A stretch of 64,000 nucleotides of DNA from CAVSUR01 sp963846005 (GCA_963846005.1 CAWJUH010000001.1:1116001-1180000); one strand, 5' to 3'; counted from the first letter of the stretch, positions 9,105 to 17,654 are shown. The notes: generated from the sequence alone by a model not told the origin. Numbers and translations: made by a program.

Positions 9105-9847
9105 TCCGCCGCGTTGCCGTAGTCATCCCGGCGGCGGACGAGGAGGAGCGCATCGGCCGCTGCCTGGCCTGCGTCCGGGTCGCCCGCAGCCAGCTGAGCC
9201 GCAGCCACCCGCGGGTCAGCACCGAGATCATCGTGGTGCTGGACGGCTGCCGCGACGGCACGGCGGCGATCGCTGCCGTGGCCGGGGACGTGCGGACGGT
9301 GCCGATCGCGGCCGGGAACGTGGGCGCCGCCCGGCGGGCCGGCGCGAGCGCCGCGCTGGCCGCGCCGGGATCGCCGGGCGAGCTGTGGCTGGCCAGCACC
9401 GACGCCGACTCGCGGGTCCCGCCCGGCTGGCTGACCCGGATGCTCGGCGAAGCGCAGCTCGGGGCGCACCTGGTGCTCGGCACCGCGCTGCCCGACGACG
9501 ACCTCGGGCCCGCGGCCCGGGCGGAGTGGCTGCGCCGTCACCACCTGCGCGACGGCCACCCGCACGTGCACGGGGCCAGCCTCGGCATCCGCGGTGACGC
9601 GTACCTGGCCCTCGGCGGGTGGCGGCCGCTGGCCAGCGGCGAGGACGTGGACCTGGCCCGGCGGGCCAGCTCGGCAGGCCACCTGCGGATCGCCCGGACC
9701 GCGGCGATCCCGGTGCTGACCAGTGCCCGCCGGGAAGGCCGGGCCCCGCGCGGCTTCGCCGGCTACCTGCAGGCGCTCGGGACGGCGGCCGCCGGGCTCG
9801 GTCCCGGGCCGCCGCCCGGCCCGGCAGCCGCGGCGGCACGGCCGTGA
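9101..9847 (+). CDS. Family 2 glycosyltransferase
   Basis: A 248-residue GT-A-fold transferase without membrane segments. The VAVVIPAADEEERIGRCL start, the VVLDGCRDGT donor-binding strand, the STDADSRVP metal-binding region and the later GGWRPLASGEDVDLARR acceptor/ED motif are all visible. It starts at TTG 9101 inside the previous stop (TTGA) and ends in a GTGA overlap with the PIG-L gene, so the whole set is translationally coupled. It probably transfers a sugar, perhaps an N-acetylhexosamine given the deacetylase next door, to a small acceptor. That pairing is inference from context. Confidence 0.85.
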   Translation: MIRRVAVVIPAADEEERIGRCLACVRVARSQLSRSHPRVSTEIIVVLDGCRDGTAAIAAVAGDVRTVPIAAGNVGAARRAGASAALAAPGSPGELWLASTDADSRVPPGWLTRMLGEAQLGAHLVLGTALPDDDLGPAARAEWLRRHHLRDGHPHVHGASLGIRGDAYLALGGWRPLASGEDVDLARRASSAGHLRIARTAAIPVLTSARREGRAPRGFAGYLQALGTAAAGLGPGPPPGPAAAAARP

Positions 9848-10602
9848 CCGCCCTGCCCGTCAGCCCGATCGACGCCCCGGGCACCGGCGAGGCGGCCTGG
9901 CGGTCCTGGGCCGGGCTGGGCCGGCTGCCGGAGCGCGATCTGGCCGGGTGCGCCAGCCTGGTGGTGCTGGCCGCGCACCCCGACGACGAGGTACTCGGCG
10001 CGGGCGGGATCATCGCCATGCTCGCGGCGGCGGGCGCCCGGATCCGGCTGGTCGCGGTGACCGACGGGGAAGCATCCCACCCCGGCGGCGCCGACCCGGG
10101 CGGGCTGGCCCGGCGCCGCGCAGCGGAGCGGGCCGCCGCGCTGGAAACCCTGGGCGCCGCGTCGGCCGAGGTCATCCGGCTGCGGCTGCCCGACGCCAGG
10201 CTGGCCGGCCGGGACGCGGAGCTGGCCGCCGCGGCCGGGGAGCTGACCGCCGGGTTCGCGCTGTGCCTGGCGCCGTGGGAGCGGGACGCGCACGCCGACC
10301 ACGAGGCCGTGGGCCGGGCGGCCCGGCAGGCGCACGCAGCCGGGCAGGCGCCCGGGGTGCTGGCGCACTTCCCGGTGTGGGCCTGGCACTGGGCCCGCCC
10401 GGCCGATCCGCGGCTGCCCTGGGACCGGGCGGTCCGGGTCCGGCTGCCGGCCGCGGCCGCCGCGCGCAAGCGCGCCGCCATCGGCTGTTTCGCCAGCCAG
10501 CTCGAACCCCGCCCGGGCGGCCGCGGGCCGGTGCTGGCCCCGGCGTTCGTCGCCCACTTCACCCGCAGGGACGAGGTGCTGTTCCCGGTGCACCGGTCAT
10601 GA
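9844..10602 (+). CDS. PIG-L family deacetylase
   Basis: A 252-residue zinc hydrolase of the PIG-L/MshB/LpxC-like family. The metal-binding AHPDDE motif follows VVLA near residue 45, VAVTDGEASHP supplies the conserved T-D-G-E, and DAHADHEAVGRAA gives the H-x-D-H ligand pair. Members remove N-acetyl groups from GlcNAc-type sugars, as in mycothiol and GPI synthesis. GTG 9844 overlaps the GT2 stop. Together with the upstream GT2 and downstream N-methyltransferase-like gene, this implies a deacetylated and then methylated glycoconjugate. Confidence 0.88.
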   Translation: MTALPVSPIDAPGTGEAAWRSWAGLGRLPERDLAGCASLVVLAAHPDDEVLGAGGIIAMLAAAGARIRLVAVTDGEASHPGGADPGGLARRRAAERAAALETLGAASAEVIRLRLPDARLAGRDAELAAAAGELTAGFALCLAPWERDAHADHEAVGRAARQAHAAGQAPGVLAHFPVWAWHWARPADPRLPWDRAVRVRLPAAAAARKRAAIGCFASQLEPRPGGRGPVLAPAFVAHFTRRDEVLFPVHRS

Positions 10603-11201
10603 TCCTGGAATCCGGTTACTTCGACCGGATGTACGCCGCCGCCGACGACCCGTGGGGCCTGGCCAGCCGGTGGTACGAGGCGCGCAAGTACGCGGTCACG
10701 CTGGCCTTGCTGCCGCGCCAGCGCTACCGCGACGCGTTCGAGCCCGGCTGCTCCATCGGGGTGCTCACCGAGCAGCTCGCCCGGCGCTGCGACCGGCTGC
10801 TGGCCTGCGACGTCGCCCCGGCCGCGGTGACGGCCGCGAGCCGGCGCACGGCCGGCCTGCCCGGCGTCCGGGTGCAGCGGCGGGCGCTGCCCGGCGGCTG
10901 GCCGGACGGGCAGTTCGACCTCATCGTCTGCTCCGAGATCTTGTACTACTTCGGCGGCGCGGACCTGCAGCGCGTCCTGGACCGGGCGGTGGCGGCGCTG
11001 CGGCCGGGCGGCACGCTGGTGGCGGTGCACTGGCGGCACCCGGTGCCGGAGTACCCGCGCAGCGGCGACAGCGTGCACCAGGCGCTCGCGGCACAGCCGC
11101 CGCTGAGCCGTCTCGCCGAGCACCGCGAGGCGGATTTCCTCGCCGAGGCCTACCAGCACGGGCCTGCCGTGTCGGTGGCCGCGGCCACCGGCCTGGTGTG
11201 A
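10599..11201 (+). CDS. NodS-like SAM-dependent methyltransferase
   Basis: A 200-residue class I methyltransferase. It starts with YFDRMYAAADDPWGLASRWYE, as in the NodS-like group, followed by motif I (FEPGCSIGVLTEQLA), an acidic cofactor strand (LLACDVAPAAV) and motif IV (FDLIVCSEILYYF). The NodS group includes N-methyltransferases acting on deacetylated glucosamine in Nod-factor synthesis. ATG 10599 overlaps the PIG-L stop (ATGA). It closes the four-gene unit; the next gene is convergent after 19 bp. Confidence 0.85.
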   Translation: MILESGYFDRMYAAADDPWGLASRWYEARKYAVTLALLPRQRYRDAFEPGCSIGVLTEQLARRCDRLLACDVAPAAVTAASRRTAGLPGVRVQRRALPGGWPDGQFDLIVCSEILYYFGGADLQRVLDRAVAALRPGGTLVAVHWRHPVPEYPRSGDSVHQALAAQPPLSRLAEHREADFLAEAYQHGPAVSVAAATGLV

Positions 11202-11220
11202 CGCGCCGCCGCCTGTCCGC

Positions 11221-11883
11221 TCAGCCGGGATCCGGCCCGCCGGCCATCTCCCTCAGGTCCGGCCCGGTGCCCGGCAGCTCCCGGCCGCACGGGCGCAGGC
11301 CGTCCAGGAAGATGGCCAGGTGGCGGGCCGCGACCACGTCCTGGGCGGCACGGCCGCGCCGGGCCGGCAGCGGCCGGGCCAGCCGCAGCAGCATCAGGCT
11401 CACGTCCCCGAACGTGATCCCCGGCCGGATCGCGCCGGATTCCGCGGCCGCGGCGAGCAGCCGCCGGACCGCCCGCACGCTACGGTCCCGGGCGGCTGCC
11501 AGCTCCGGGTTGCGCAGGTCCAGATCGCCGGCGATGACCGGCATCACCCACGCGACGCGGACCGCGAGCGCCTCGCGCAGGTAGCGGCCCAGTGCCTCGA
11601 ACGGGTCGGGCTCGTCGGCCAGGGCCCGCTCCGCGGCGGCGGCCGTGGCGCTGATCACCCGCAGTGCGATGGCCTCCAGCAGCGCCGTCCGGTCGGGAAA
11701 GTGCCGGTACAGGGTCGCGTTGCCCAGGCCCGCCGCGCGGGCGATCTCGTCCAGCGCGACGCCGGGGCCCCGTTCGGCGATCAGCTCGGTGGCGTGCGCG
11801 AGCAGGGTCTCCCGGTTTCGCGCCGCGTCGGCCCGCGGCGGCCAGCAGCAGGCCCGCGCCCGCGCCGGCGAGCCGGCGCTCAC
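11221..11883 (-). CDS. TetR-family transcriptional regulator
   Basis: A 220-residue regulator. The N-terminal HTH is clear: RETLLAHATELIAERG, then VALDEIARAAGLGNATLYRHFPDRTALLEAIA. The C-terminal ligand-binding domain (residues about 90-190) carries the SBD-like pattern DPFEALGRYLREAL, seen in regulators of exporters and small membrane genes. It starts at GTG 11883, 6 bp after the membrane-protein gene on the same strand, so the two form an operon, and the regulator probably controls its own promoter at 12343-12600. The C-terminus has a Pro/Gly tail. Confidence 0.88.
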   Translation of the reverse strand: MSAGSPARARACCWPPRADAARNRETLLAHATELIAERGPGVALDEIARAAGLGNATLYRHFPDRTALLEAIALRVISATAAAAERALADEPDPFEALGRYLREALAVRVAWVMPVIAGDLDLRNPELAAARDRSVRAVRRLLAAAAESGAIRPGITFGDVSLMLLRLARPLPARRGRAAQDVVAARHLAIFLDGLRPCGRELPGTGPDLREMAGGPDPG

Positions 11884-11889
11884 CGGCGC

Positions 11890-12342
11890 TCAGCCACCCG
11901 CCGGTCCCGCCGAGACGCTGATCCGCAGGCAGATCGCGTAGCACAGCATCGCCACGGCGGCGGCCAGGGCCATGCCCATGGACTGCGCGTTGCCATGCGC
12001 GCTGAGGAACTCGGCGCCGCCCGAGGCCGCGACCAGGATGGCGATCAGCCCCGCCGCGGACAGCACCAGCTGCCCGGTGCGGCGGGCCCGGACCGAGAGC
12101 ACCAGGTGGCCGGCGGCCGCGACGATCAGCAGCAGACCGAGCACCGCGTGCAGGGCGAGCAGCGCGCCGTTGGAGAACGCCTCCCCGATCCCGCCCTTGG
12201 CGGGCGAGACGTACAGGCTGACCCCGATGCCCAGGGCGAACTGCAGGATCAGCATGACCAGGGCGCCCATGCTGGACCCGCGCAGCCTGGTGGTCAGGTC
12301 CGGGCGGGATCGGGCGGGCACGGGCCGGTCGGTGGCGGTCAT
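11890..12342 (-). CDS. Four-helix small membrane protein
   Basis: A 150-residue protein with four hydrophobic segments at about residues 25-48, 62-85, 92-115 and 123-143, joined by short charged loops. The ATG at 12342 has AAAGGAA upstream and is preferred over a longer in-frame start. It heads a two-gene unit with the TetR gene and so is a likely regulatory target. It resembles small actinobacterial cytochrome-b-like or DUF4405-type membrane proteins in topology but shows no convincing haem-ligand pattern. Function unknown. Confidence 0.7.
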   Translation of the reverse strand: MTATDRPVPARSRPDLTTRLRGSSMGALVMLILQFALGIGVSLYVSPAKGGIGEAFSNGALLALHAVLGLLLIVAAAGHLVLSVRARRTGQLVLSAAGLIAILVAASGGAEFLSAHGNAQSMGMALAAAVAMLCYAICLRISVSAGPAGG

Positions 12343-12501
12343 GGCGAGATTCCTTTCTCGGCTGTCCGGTGGTCCCGCAGGGCCCTCGCCGCCCACCATA
12401 TATGAGAGTTAAGTCCCCGGATAATGGGTTTCTGGCCCGCGGCGACAGGCGCCGCCGCTGCTGGCCGCCGGCCAGTTGACAGCACGGCCGCTATCTATCA
12501 T

Positions 12502-12513
12502 TCTGATATCAGA
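12502..12513. promoter_or_regulatory. Perfect 12-bp palindrome TCTGATATCAGA in the divergent promoter region
   Basis: A perfect palindrome in an unusually AT-rich stretch (about 12488-12520), between the TetR/membrane-protein unit and the divergent ABC gene. Position and symmetry suit a TetR-type operator, though 12 bp is short for that family. No other copy was noticed in the window. Confidence 0.4.
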
Positions 12514-12607
12514 TTAATTCGCGGACGGCCGCCAGCCGCGCTCCGAGATTCACGGCCGGCGGCCCGCCCGGGCGAAACCGTGCAGTTCACGGAAGCAGGT
12601 GCAGGTC

Positions 12608-14221
12608 ATGACGGAGTACGGCACTTGGGTCAGCTACAGCGGCTCAGCCAGGATCTGGCTGGCGGCCGGGCTGCTGGCGGCCGCGGGGTGCGCGGCGTAC
12701 GCCGGCGCCCGGCTGCCGCTCCCCCGCTCGTTCACCCGCCCCCGCTGGCCGGTCATCACCGTGATGTTCGCCGCCTGGGCCGGATCACTGGTGGCGTGGG
12801 GGATCTGCGTCACCATCTACGTCCGCCAGTACCTGCGCGAGTTCACGATCGCCAAGGCCGCGCCGGTCAACCACATCACGCCGGTCACCCTGCTGGCCGC
12901 GGTGGCATTGTTCCTGGTCATCCTCATCCGCGGCCGGGGCTCCTTCGGCGCCCGGCTGGGCGGCGCCGTGCTCGGCGCGATGGCCGCGCCGATGATCTTC
13001 GAGCTGCCGTTCGACCTCATCGTGATGGCCCGGACCTACCCGCCGATCCCGCCCAGCCCGGTACTGTACCGGGCGCTGTTCTTCGTGCCGCTGTTCGCGA
13101 TCGAGCTGACCACGCTGTGGCTGCTGCGGCTGTCGCGGATGGTCGCGGTGCGCAGGCCCGCGTTCATCTGCTTCGCGCTGATGCTGGCCGTGTACGCGGC
13201 CTGGGCCCTGGAGGGATTCAGCTATCCCTCCGCGGCCGGCCCGATCGCCTTCAACGTAGTGTCGAAGCTTCTGGCCTTCGTGACGATGCTGGCCCTGTTC
13301 TTCCCGCTGCGGCTGCGGCGGCGCCAGCCAGCCGGGGCGGGCGGGACGGCCGGGCCCGCCCCGCCCGCCGGCAGCCCGGCGCCGCCGGTCCTCGCCCCCT
13401 ATCCGTCCCTGGCCGCTGCCCCCCGGCTGCAGGCCCCGGCAGAGGAGACAGTGATGAGCAACCTGGCCATCGAGGTGCACGGGCTGCGCAAGAGCTTCGG
13501 CGCGAAGGAGGCCGTGGCCGGGATCGACCTGCAGATCGCAGCCGGGTCGCTGGCCGGGCTGGTCGGGCCCAACGGCGCGGGCAAGACCACCTCGCTGTCG
13601 ATGATGACCGGCCTGCTGCGGCCCGACGGCGGCCAGGTGACGGTCAACGGGCTTGACCTGTGGGCCGACCCGCCCGCGGCCAAGGCCGTCATCGGGGTGG
13701 TGCCGGCCGAGGTGCGGCTGTTCGAGCGGCTGAGCGGCCAGGAGCTGCTGGAATACGCCGGGCGGCTGCACGGCCTGGCCGCGGCCGAGGCCCGCGCCCG
13801 GGCCGTCCAGCTGCTGGGCGTGCTGGACCTCACCGGGGACGCCAAGCGGCTGGTCGCCGACTACTCCACCGGCATGCGCAAGAAAGCCGCCCTGGGCTGC
13901 GCCCTCATCCACAACCCGGCGGTGCTGTTCCTGGACGAGCCGCTGGAGGGAGTGGACCCGGTCTCCGCCGACGTGATCCGGCGCCTGCTGGCGCGGTACG
14001 CCGCCTCTGGCTCGACGGTGCTGTTCTCCAGCCACGTGATGGAGCTGGTCGAGCAGGTCTGCGACCACGTCTCGATCATCGACAAGGGCAAGATCGTGGC
14101 CACCGGCACGATGGCGCAGGTGCGCGACGGCAAGAGCCTGCAGCAGGCGTTCATCGACCTGGTCGGGGCCAGGGCGACCGACAAGGAGGTGCTGTCGTGG
14201 CTCGGCTCCTCGTCCAGCTGA
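12608..14221 (+). CDS. Multi-helix membrane protein fused in frame to an ABC transporter ATPase
   Basis: One open frame of 537 codons. Residues 1-240 contain about seven hydrophobic segments. A Pro/Ala linker follows, and the last 255 residues are a complete ABC-2-type ATPase: Walker A GPNGAGKT, the signature YSTGMRKKAALGCAL (degenerate for LSGGQ), Walker B VLFLDEP and the H-loop SSHVME. An AGAGGAGA site stands just before ATG 13454, where the ATPase would normally start, so it may also be made alone by internal initiation. The ATPase pairs with the permease at 14197; the TetR unit is divergent. The N-terminal part matches no family I can name. Confidence 0.75.
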   Translation: MTEYGTWVSYSGSARIWLAAGLLAAAGCAAYAGARLPLPRSFTRPRWPVITVMFAAWAGSLVAWGICVTIYVRQYLREFTIAKAAPVNHITPVTLLAAVALFLVILIRGRGSFGARLGGAVLGAMAAPMIFELPFDLIVMARTYPPIPPSPVLYRALFFVPLFAIELTTLWLLRLSRMVAVRRPAFICFALMLAVYAAWALEGFSYPSAAGPIAFNVVSKLLAFVTMLALFFPLRLRRRQPAGAGGTAGPAPPAGSPAPPVLAPYPSLAAAPRLQAPAEETVMSNLAIEVHGLRKSFGAKEAVAGIDLQIAAGSLAGLVGPNGAGKTTSLSMMTGLLRPDGGQVTVNGLDLWADPPAAKAVIGVVPAEVRLFERLSGQELLEYAGRLHGLAAAEARARAVQLLGVLDLTGDAKRLVADYSTGMRKKAALGCALIHNPAVLFLDEPLEGVDPVSADVIRRLLARYAASGSTVLFSSHVMELVEQVCDHVSIIDKGKIVATGTMAQVRDGKSLQQAFIDLVGARATDKEVLSWLGSSSS

Positions 14222-15779
14222 AGTTGCGGCTGCTGGCGGGCGCGCTGCGCGCGTCGGCCGGGGCCAAGGCCGCGTTCATCACCAGCTCGATCTTCGCGCT
14301 GCTGGTCGCGGCCGGGGCCTTCGCCGTGCTGGCCGCGCAGCGCGGCACCGGGGCCGCGGCGCCGCTGGCCACGGTGATCTTTACCGTGTTCGCGTTCGGC
14401 TGGCTGATCCTGCCGATCGTGGCCTTCGGGGTGGACGCCACCCTGGACCCGGCCACCCTGGCGCTGTTCCCGCTGCGCACCCGGCCGCTGGCCACCGGGC
14501 TGCTGGCCGCCTCGCTGACCGGGGCCTCGCCGGCCGCCAATGTCCTCGGCCTGCTCGGGGTGACCGTCGGGCTGGCCCGCGGCCCCCTCGGCCTGGCGGT
14601 CGCGGTGCTCGCCGTGCTGCTGCAGGTGCTGTTCTGCGTCACGCTGGCCCGGCTGGTCACCACCGGGCTCGCCGGGCGGCTGCGCTCGCGCCGCGGCAAG
14701 GACCTGGCCGCGCTGCTGATCATCCCGATCTTCGCGCTGTACGAGGCGTTCACCCAGCTGGTGCCGCGGCTGGCGGCCGAGGGCAAGCTCACCGCCGGCA
14801 GCTTCGCCGCGGTGGACGCGTGGATGCGGTGGCTGCCCCCCGGCCTGGCCGTGCACGCCATCCAGGACGCCTCGGACGGGCGGCCGGGCACCGCGCTGGC
14901 CCGGCTGGCCCTGCTCGCCGCGGTCATCGTGGTGCTCGGCTGGCTGTGGATCCGGTCGCTGAGCCAGGCGCTGGTGACGGTCGACACCTCCACCCAGACG
15001 TCGGTGGCGGGCGCGGCGCTGCCGTTCGCGCGGTTCGGCCTGCGCGGCACGGTCGCCGCCCGGTACTGGCTCTACCAGCGCCGCGATCCTCTCGCGCTGA
15101 CGTACTGGCCGCTGACCGCGGTCATCATGGCCGCCGTGTCGGTCAGCACCATCCGGACCCCGCACTACCTGGGGGGCCTGCTCGGCAGCGCGGCGTTCGG
15201 CGGCGCGTTCGTCGGCGTCTTCCACGCCAACGCGATCGGCACCACCGGTCCCGGCTTCACGCTCGAGGCGAGCGCGCTGACCAGCCGCCGGGCCCTGCAG
15301 GCCTACTTCACCGGCCAGAACGCCGCGCTCACGGTCATCGCGGTGCCGCTGCTCGCGGCGGTCTCCTTCGCCCTCGCGGTGGTGGCCGGGCACCCGGCGG
15401 CCGGGTTCCTCGCCGTCGCCGTGGACCTCGCCGCGATCGGCGCGGGCCTCGCCATCAGCAACATATTCACGGTCACGCTGGCCTACCCGGCGGAAAAGCG
15501 GCCGGCAGCCCGACGCCCCGGCCCGTCGACGGGTATATGGGCCAGTCGGTACTGGCCACGTTCGGCAACCTGCTCGGCGTCGGGGCGGCGGTCGCCCCGG
15601 TGGTGGTCGCCGCGGTGCTGACCAGCTCGGCGCCCGCTGCGGTGCGGATGCCGGTGCTGGTGGCCTGCGCGGCCGGGTACGGCGTGGTGCTGGCCTGGCT
15701 CGGCACGCTCGCCGCCGCCCGCGCGGCCGAGCTCAAGCTGCCCGAGCTGTGCCAGCTCGCCGTGCGCAGCAGGCTCTGA
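14197..15779 (+). pseudogene. ABC-2-type exporter permease with a late frame break
   Basis: GTG 14197 follows AAGGAGG and overlaps the ATPase stop by 25 bp, giving coupled translation. About 12 hydrophobic segments spread over roughly 527 codons fit a large ABC-2/DrrB-like exporter subunit. The original frame continues past AYPAEKR (about 15500) into unrelated sequence and stops at 15621. The membrane-protein reading resumes in another frame (GYMGQSVLATFGNLLGVG) through to the natural end at 15779. One base appears lost near 15500-15508. The reconstruction is strong because both sides are hydrophobic and family-like. Confidence 0.75.
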
Positions 15780-15799
15780 GACGCAGCAGGCTCTGAGAC
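15766..15799 (+). repeat. Exact 17-bp tandem duplication spanning the permease stop codon
   Basis: The 17-bp unit GCAGCAGGCTCTGAGAC occurs at 15766-15782 and again at 15783-15799. The first copy encodes the last codons and stop of the permease. The second lies in the leader of the SDR gene just before its GGAGGG site, and looks like a recent slippage duplication. Confidence 0.95.
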
Positions 15800-15808
15800 G
15801 GAGGGCAC

Positions 15809-16708
15809 GTGGGATTGTTCGAGCTCGACGGCCAGGTCGCGGTCGTCACCGGCGGCAACAGCGGCATCGGCCTCGGCATGGCGGCGGGCCTGGCCGGGGC
15901 CGGCGCCCGGGTGGTCATCTGGGGCACCAGCGCCGAGCGGAACGAGGCGGCGGCCGGGCAGCTGGCCCGGCACGGCCGGGCCGAGGCGATGACGGTGGAC
16001 GTCGGCGACGAGCAGCAGGTCGCCGAGGCCATGGCGGAGGTAGCCCGGCGGCACGGCCGGCTCGACTCGTGCTTCGCCAACGCCGGCATCGGCCAGCCGC
16101 CGGCCGCGCTGACCGACACCAGCCTGGCCGACTTCCGGGCGGTGACCCGGGTCGACCTGGACGGCGCGTTCGTCACGCTGCGGGAGGCCGCCCGGCAGAT
16201 GATCGCTGCGGGCAACGGCGGCAGCCTGGTCGCCACCTCCAGCATGTCGATGCTGATGGGCATGGCCCGCCACTACGCCTACACCGCCAGCAAGGGGGCG
16301 CTGGTCGCGATCGTCAAGGCGCTGGCGGTCGAGCTGGCCCGGCACGGCATCCGGGCCAACGCGCTGCTGCCGGGCTGGACCGAGAGCCGGGTCACCGAGG
16401 CGTCGTTCGCTGACGAGACCTTCGTCCGCAAGGTCATGCCCCGGGTGCCGCAGCGGCGCTGGGGCACCGGTGACGACTTCGCCGGCATCGCGGTCTACCT
16501 GGCCAGCCCGGCGTCGGCCTTCCACACCGGTGACGCCATCCTGCTCGACGGCGGCTACGCCTCGTTCTGCGCCGGCGGAATGCCGTCCACGGGACCGGCC
16601 GCGCCCACCCGGCGGCGCAGGTCACCCGGGCCGGGGGCGAACCCGCGCTCGGTGAGCCAGCGGGTCATCGCGGCCGGGTCGGGATGGGTGGCCGGCACCA
16701 CGTTGTAG
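15809..16708 (+). CDS. SDR-family oxidoreductase with an abnormal C-terminal extension
   Basis: GTG 15809 follows GGAGGG. Residues 1-252 form a complete classical SDR: TGGNSGIG cofactor motif, CFANAG, catalytic Ser in SSMSMLMG, YAYTASK with Tyr and Lys, and the terminal GDAILLDGGYASF. Homologues stop right after this motif. Here the codon is TGC, one substitution from TGA, and the frame runs on for about 46 codons antisense to the neighbouring GNAT gene. The extension is basic and low-complexity, so it is probably an accident of stop loss. The natural substrate is unknown. Confidence 0.85.
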   Translation: MGLFELDGQVAVVTGGNSGIGLGMAAGLAGAGARVVIWGTSAERNEAAAGQLARHGRAEAMTVDVGDEQQVAEAMAEVARRHGRLDSCFANAGIGQPPAALTDTSLADFRAVTRVDLDGAFVTLREAARQMIAAGNGGSLVATSSMSMLMGMARHYAYTASKGALVAIVKALAVELARHGIRANALLPGWTESRVTEASFADETFVRKVMPRVPQRRWGTGDDFAGIAVYLASPASAFHTGDAILLDGGYASFCAGGMPSTGPAAPTRRRRSPGPGANPRSVSQRVIAAGSGWVAGTTL

Positions 16709-17013
16709 ACGTAGTTCAGGCCGCGGCGAGCGGCCTCGGCCTCCAGGTGATCGACGATGAACGCGCCGATCCCGGCCCGGCGCCGGTCCCGGTCCACCAG
16801 GAAGGTGATCTCCGCGTCGCCCCAGGCGCTGTCCAGCCAGCCGTAGCCGACGACGGCACCGCCGTCGCTAACCTGCCACCACTCGTCGGCGAGGACCGAG
16901 CCGGGCGCGGGCGGCTGCTCCCAGCCGACCGCGGCGAGTTCCCCGGCGCCGAACAGCCGCTGCTTGTCGGCGTCCCAGCGCGGCGCGTCTTCCTTCTGCC
17001 AGTGCAGTGCCAT
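16555..17013 (-). CDS. GNAT-family N-acetyltransferase
   Basis: A 152-residue acetyltransferase starting at ATG 17013 behind GGGAGATG. The central beta strands (VVGYGWLDSAWGDAEITFLVD) lead into the acetyl-CoA pyrophosphate loop RDRRRAGIGAFIVDHLEAEA (motif A, R-x-x-G-I-G/A), and NVVPATHPDPAAMTRWLTERGF supplies motif B. The acceptor amine is unknown. It is convergent with the upstream SDR, and their 3' ends overlap by 154 bp. Confidence 0.85.
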   Translation of the reverse strand: MALHWQKEDAPRWDADKQRLFGAGELAAVGWEQPPAPGSVLADEWWQVSDGGAVVGYGWLDSAWGDAEITFLVDRDRRRAGIGAFIVDHLEAEAARRGLNYVYNVVPATHPDPAAMTRWLTERGFAPGPGDLRRRVGAAGPVDGIPPAQNEA

Positions 17014-17151
17014 CGCATCTCCCTGCGGTAGACCGCACCCGTCAGGGTAATCGTCAGCCGCCGTGGCCATCCGCCGATTGCGGCCCCGGCGGGGGCGCGC
17101 CCGGCCTTCCGGCACGGCAAGATGGGAGCACCGGCCGCGGAAGGAGGCACC

Positions 17152-17343
17152 GTGACGACAGCTCAGCCCGGGCTCGGCGCCGGCCCTGGCCTGTGCGGCC
17201 GCTGCCAGCACGCCAAGATCAGCGCGACCCGGCGCGGGACCGCGTACCTGCGCTGCCTGGCCGCCGCGCAGGACCCGCGGCTGGCGAGGTATCCCCGGTT
17301 GCCGCGGCTCGCGTGCCACGCCTTCCTGGCGGTGACCCGGTGA
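17152..17343 (+). CDS. Small four-Cys protein, probable metal binder
   Basis: A 63-residue ORF at GTG 17152 behind GGAAGGAGG. It contains a CGRCQHAK knuckle, a Cys in the LRCLAAA segment and another in the LACHAFL segment: a C-x2-C...C...C arrangement that may bind zinc or an iron-sulphur cluster. Related short Cys proteins are common in actinomycetes without assigned roles. Its last codon overlaps the GTG of the Dabb gene by 4 bp, so the two are co-translated. Confidence 0.65.
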   Translation: MTTAQPGLGAGPGLCGRCQHAKISATRRGTAYLRCLAAAQDPRLARYPRLPRLACHAFLAVTR

Positions 17344-17654
17344 TCCGCAATGTCGTGGTCGGGCGGCTGCGCCCGGCCGCCGATCCGGCGCAGCGGGCCG
17401 CCGACGCCGCCCGGCTCGAAGAGGGCCTGGCGCTCATCGCGGCGCTGCCGTTCCCCGGCCTGGTGTCGATGCACATGGGCACCGACCTCGGCCTGCGCGA
17501 GGGCGGCTGGAGCTTCGCCATCACCGGCGACTGGCAGGACGCCGCCGCCTACCAGGCGTACGACCGCGACGAGGAGCACAACCGGATCCGGCGGGAGTAT
17601 TTCGCGCCGGTCTGCGCGGACATCGCGCGGGTCCAGTTCCCGCTCGGTTCCTGA
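17340..17654 (+). CDS. Dabb-family (stress-responsive A/B barrel) protein
   Basis: A 104-residue protein with the dimeric alpha/beta-barrel pattern: VVVGRLRPAADPAQ at the start, a helix (ARLEEGLALIAAL), FPGLVSMHMGTDLG, SFAITGDWQDAAAYQAYDRDEEHNRI, and the family's late conserved histidine. The Dabb fold appears in stress proteins, polyketide-type cyclases and small oxygenases. The GTG at 17340 lies inside the previous gene's stop. No catalytic role can be assigned. Confidence 0.82.
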   Translation: MIRNVVVGRLRPAADPAQRAADAARLEEGLALIAALPFPGLVSMHMGTDLGLREGGWSFAITGDWQDAAAYQAYDRDEEHNRIRREYFAPVCADIARVQFPLGS

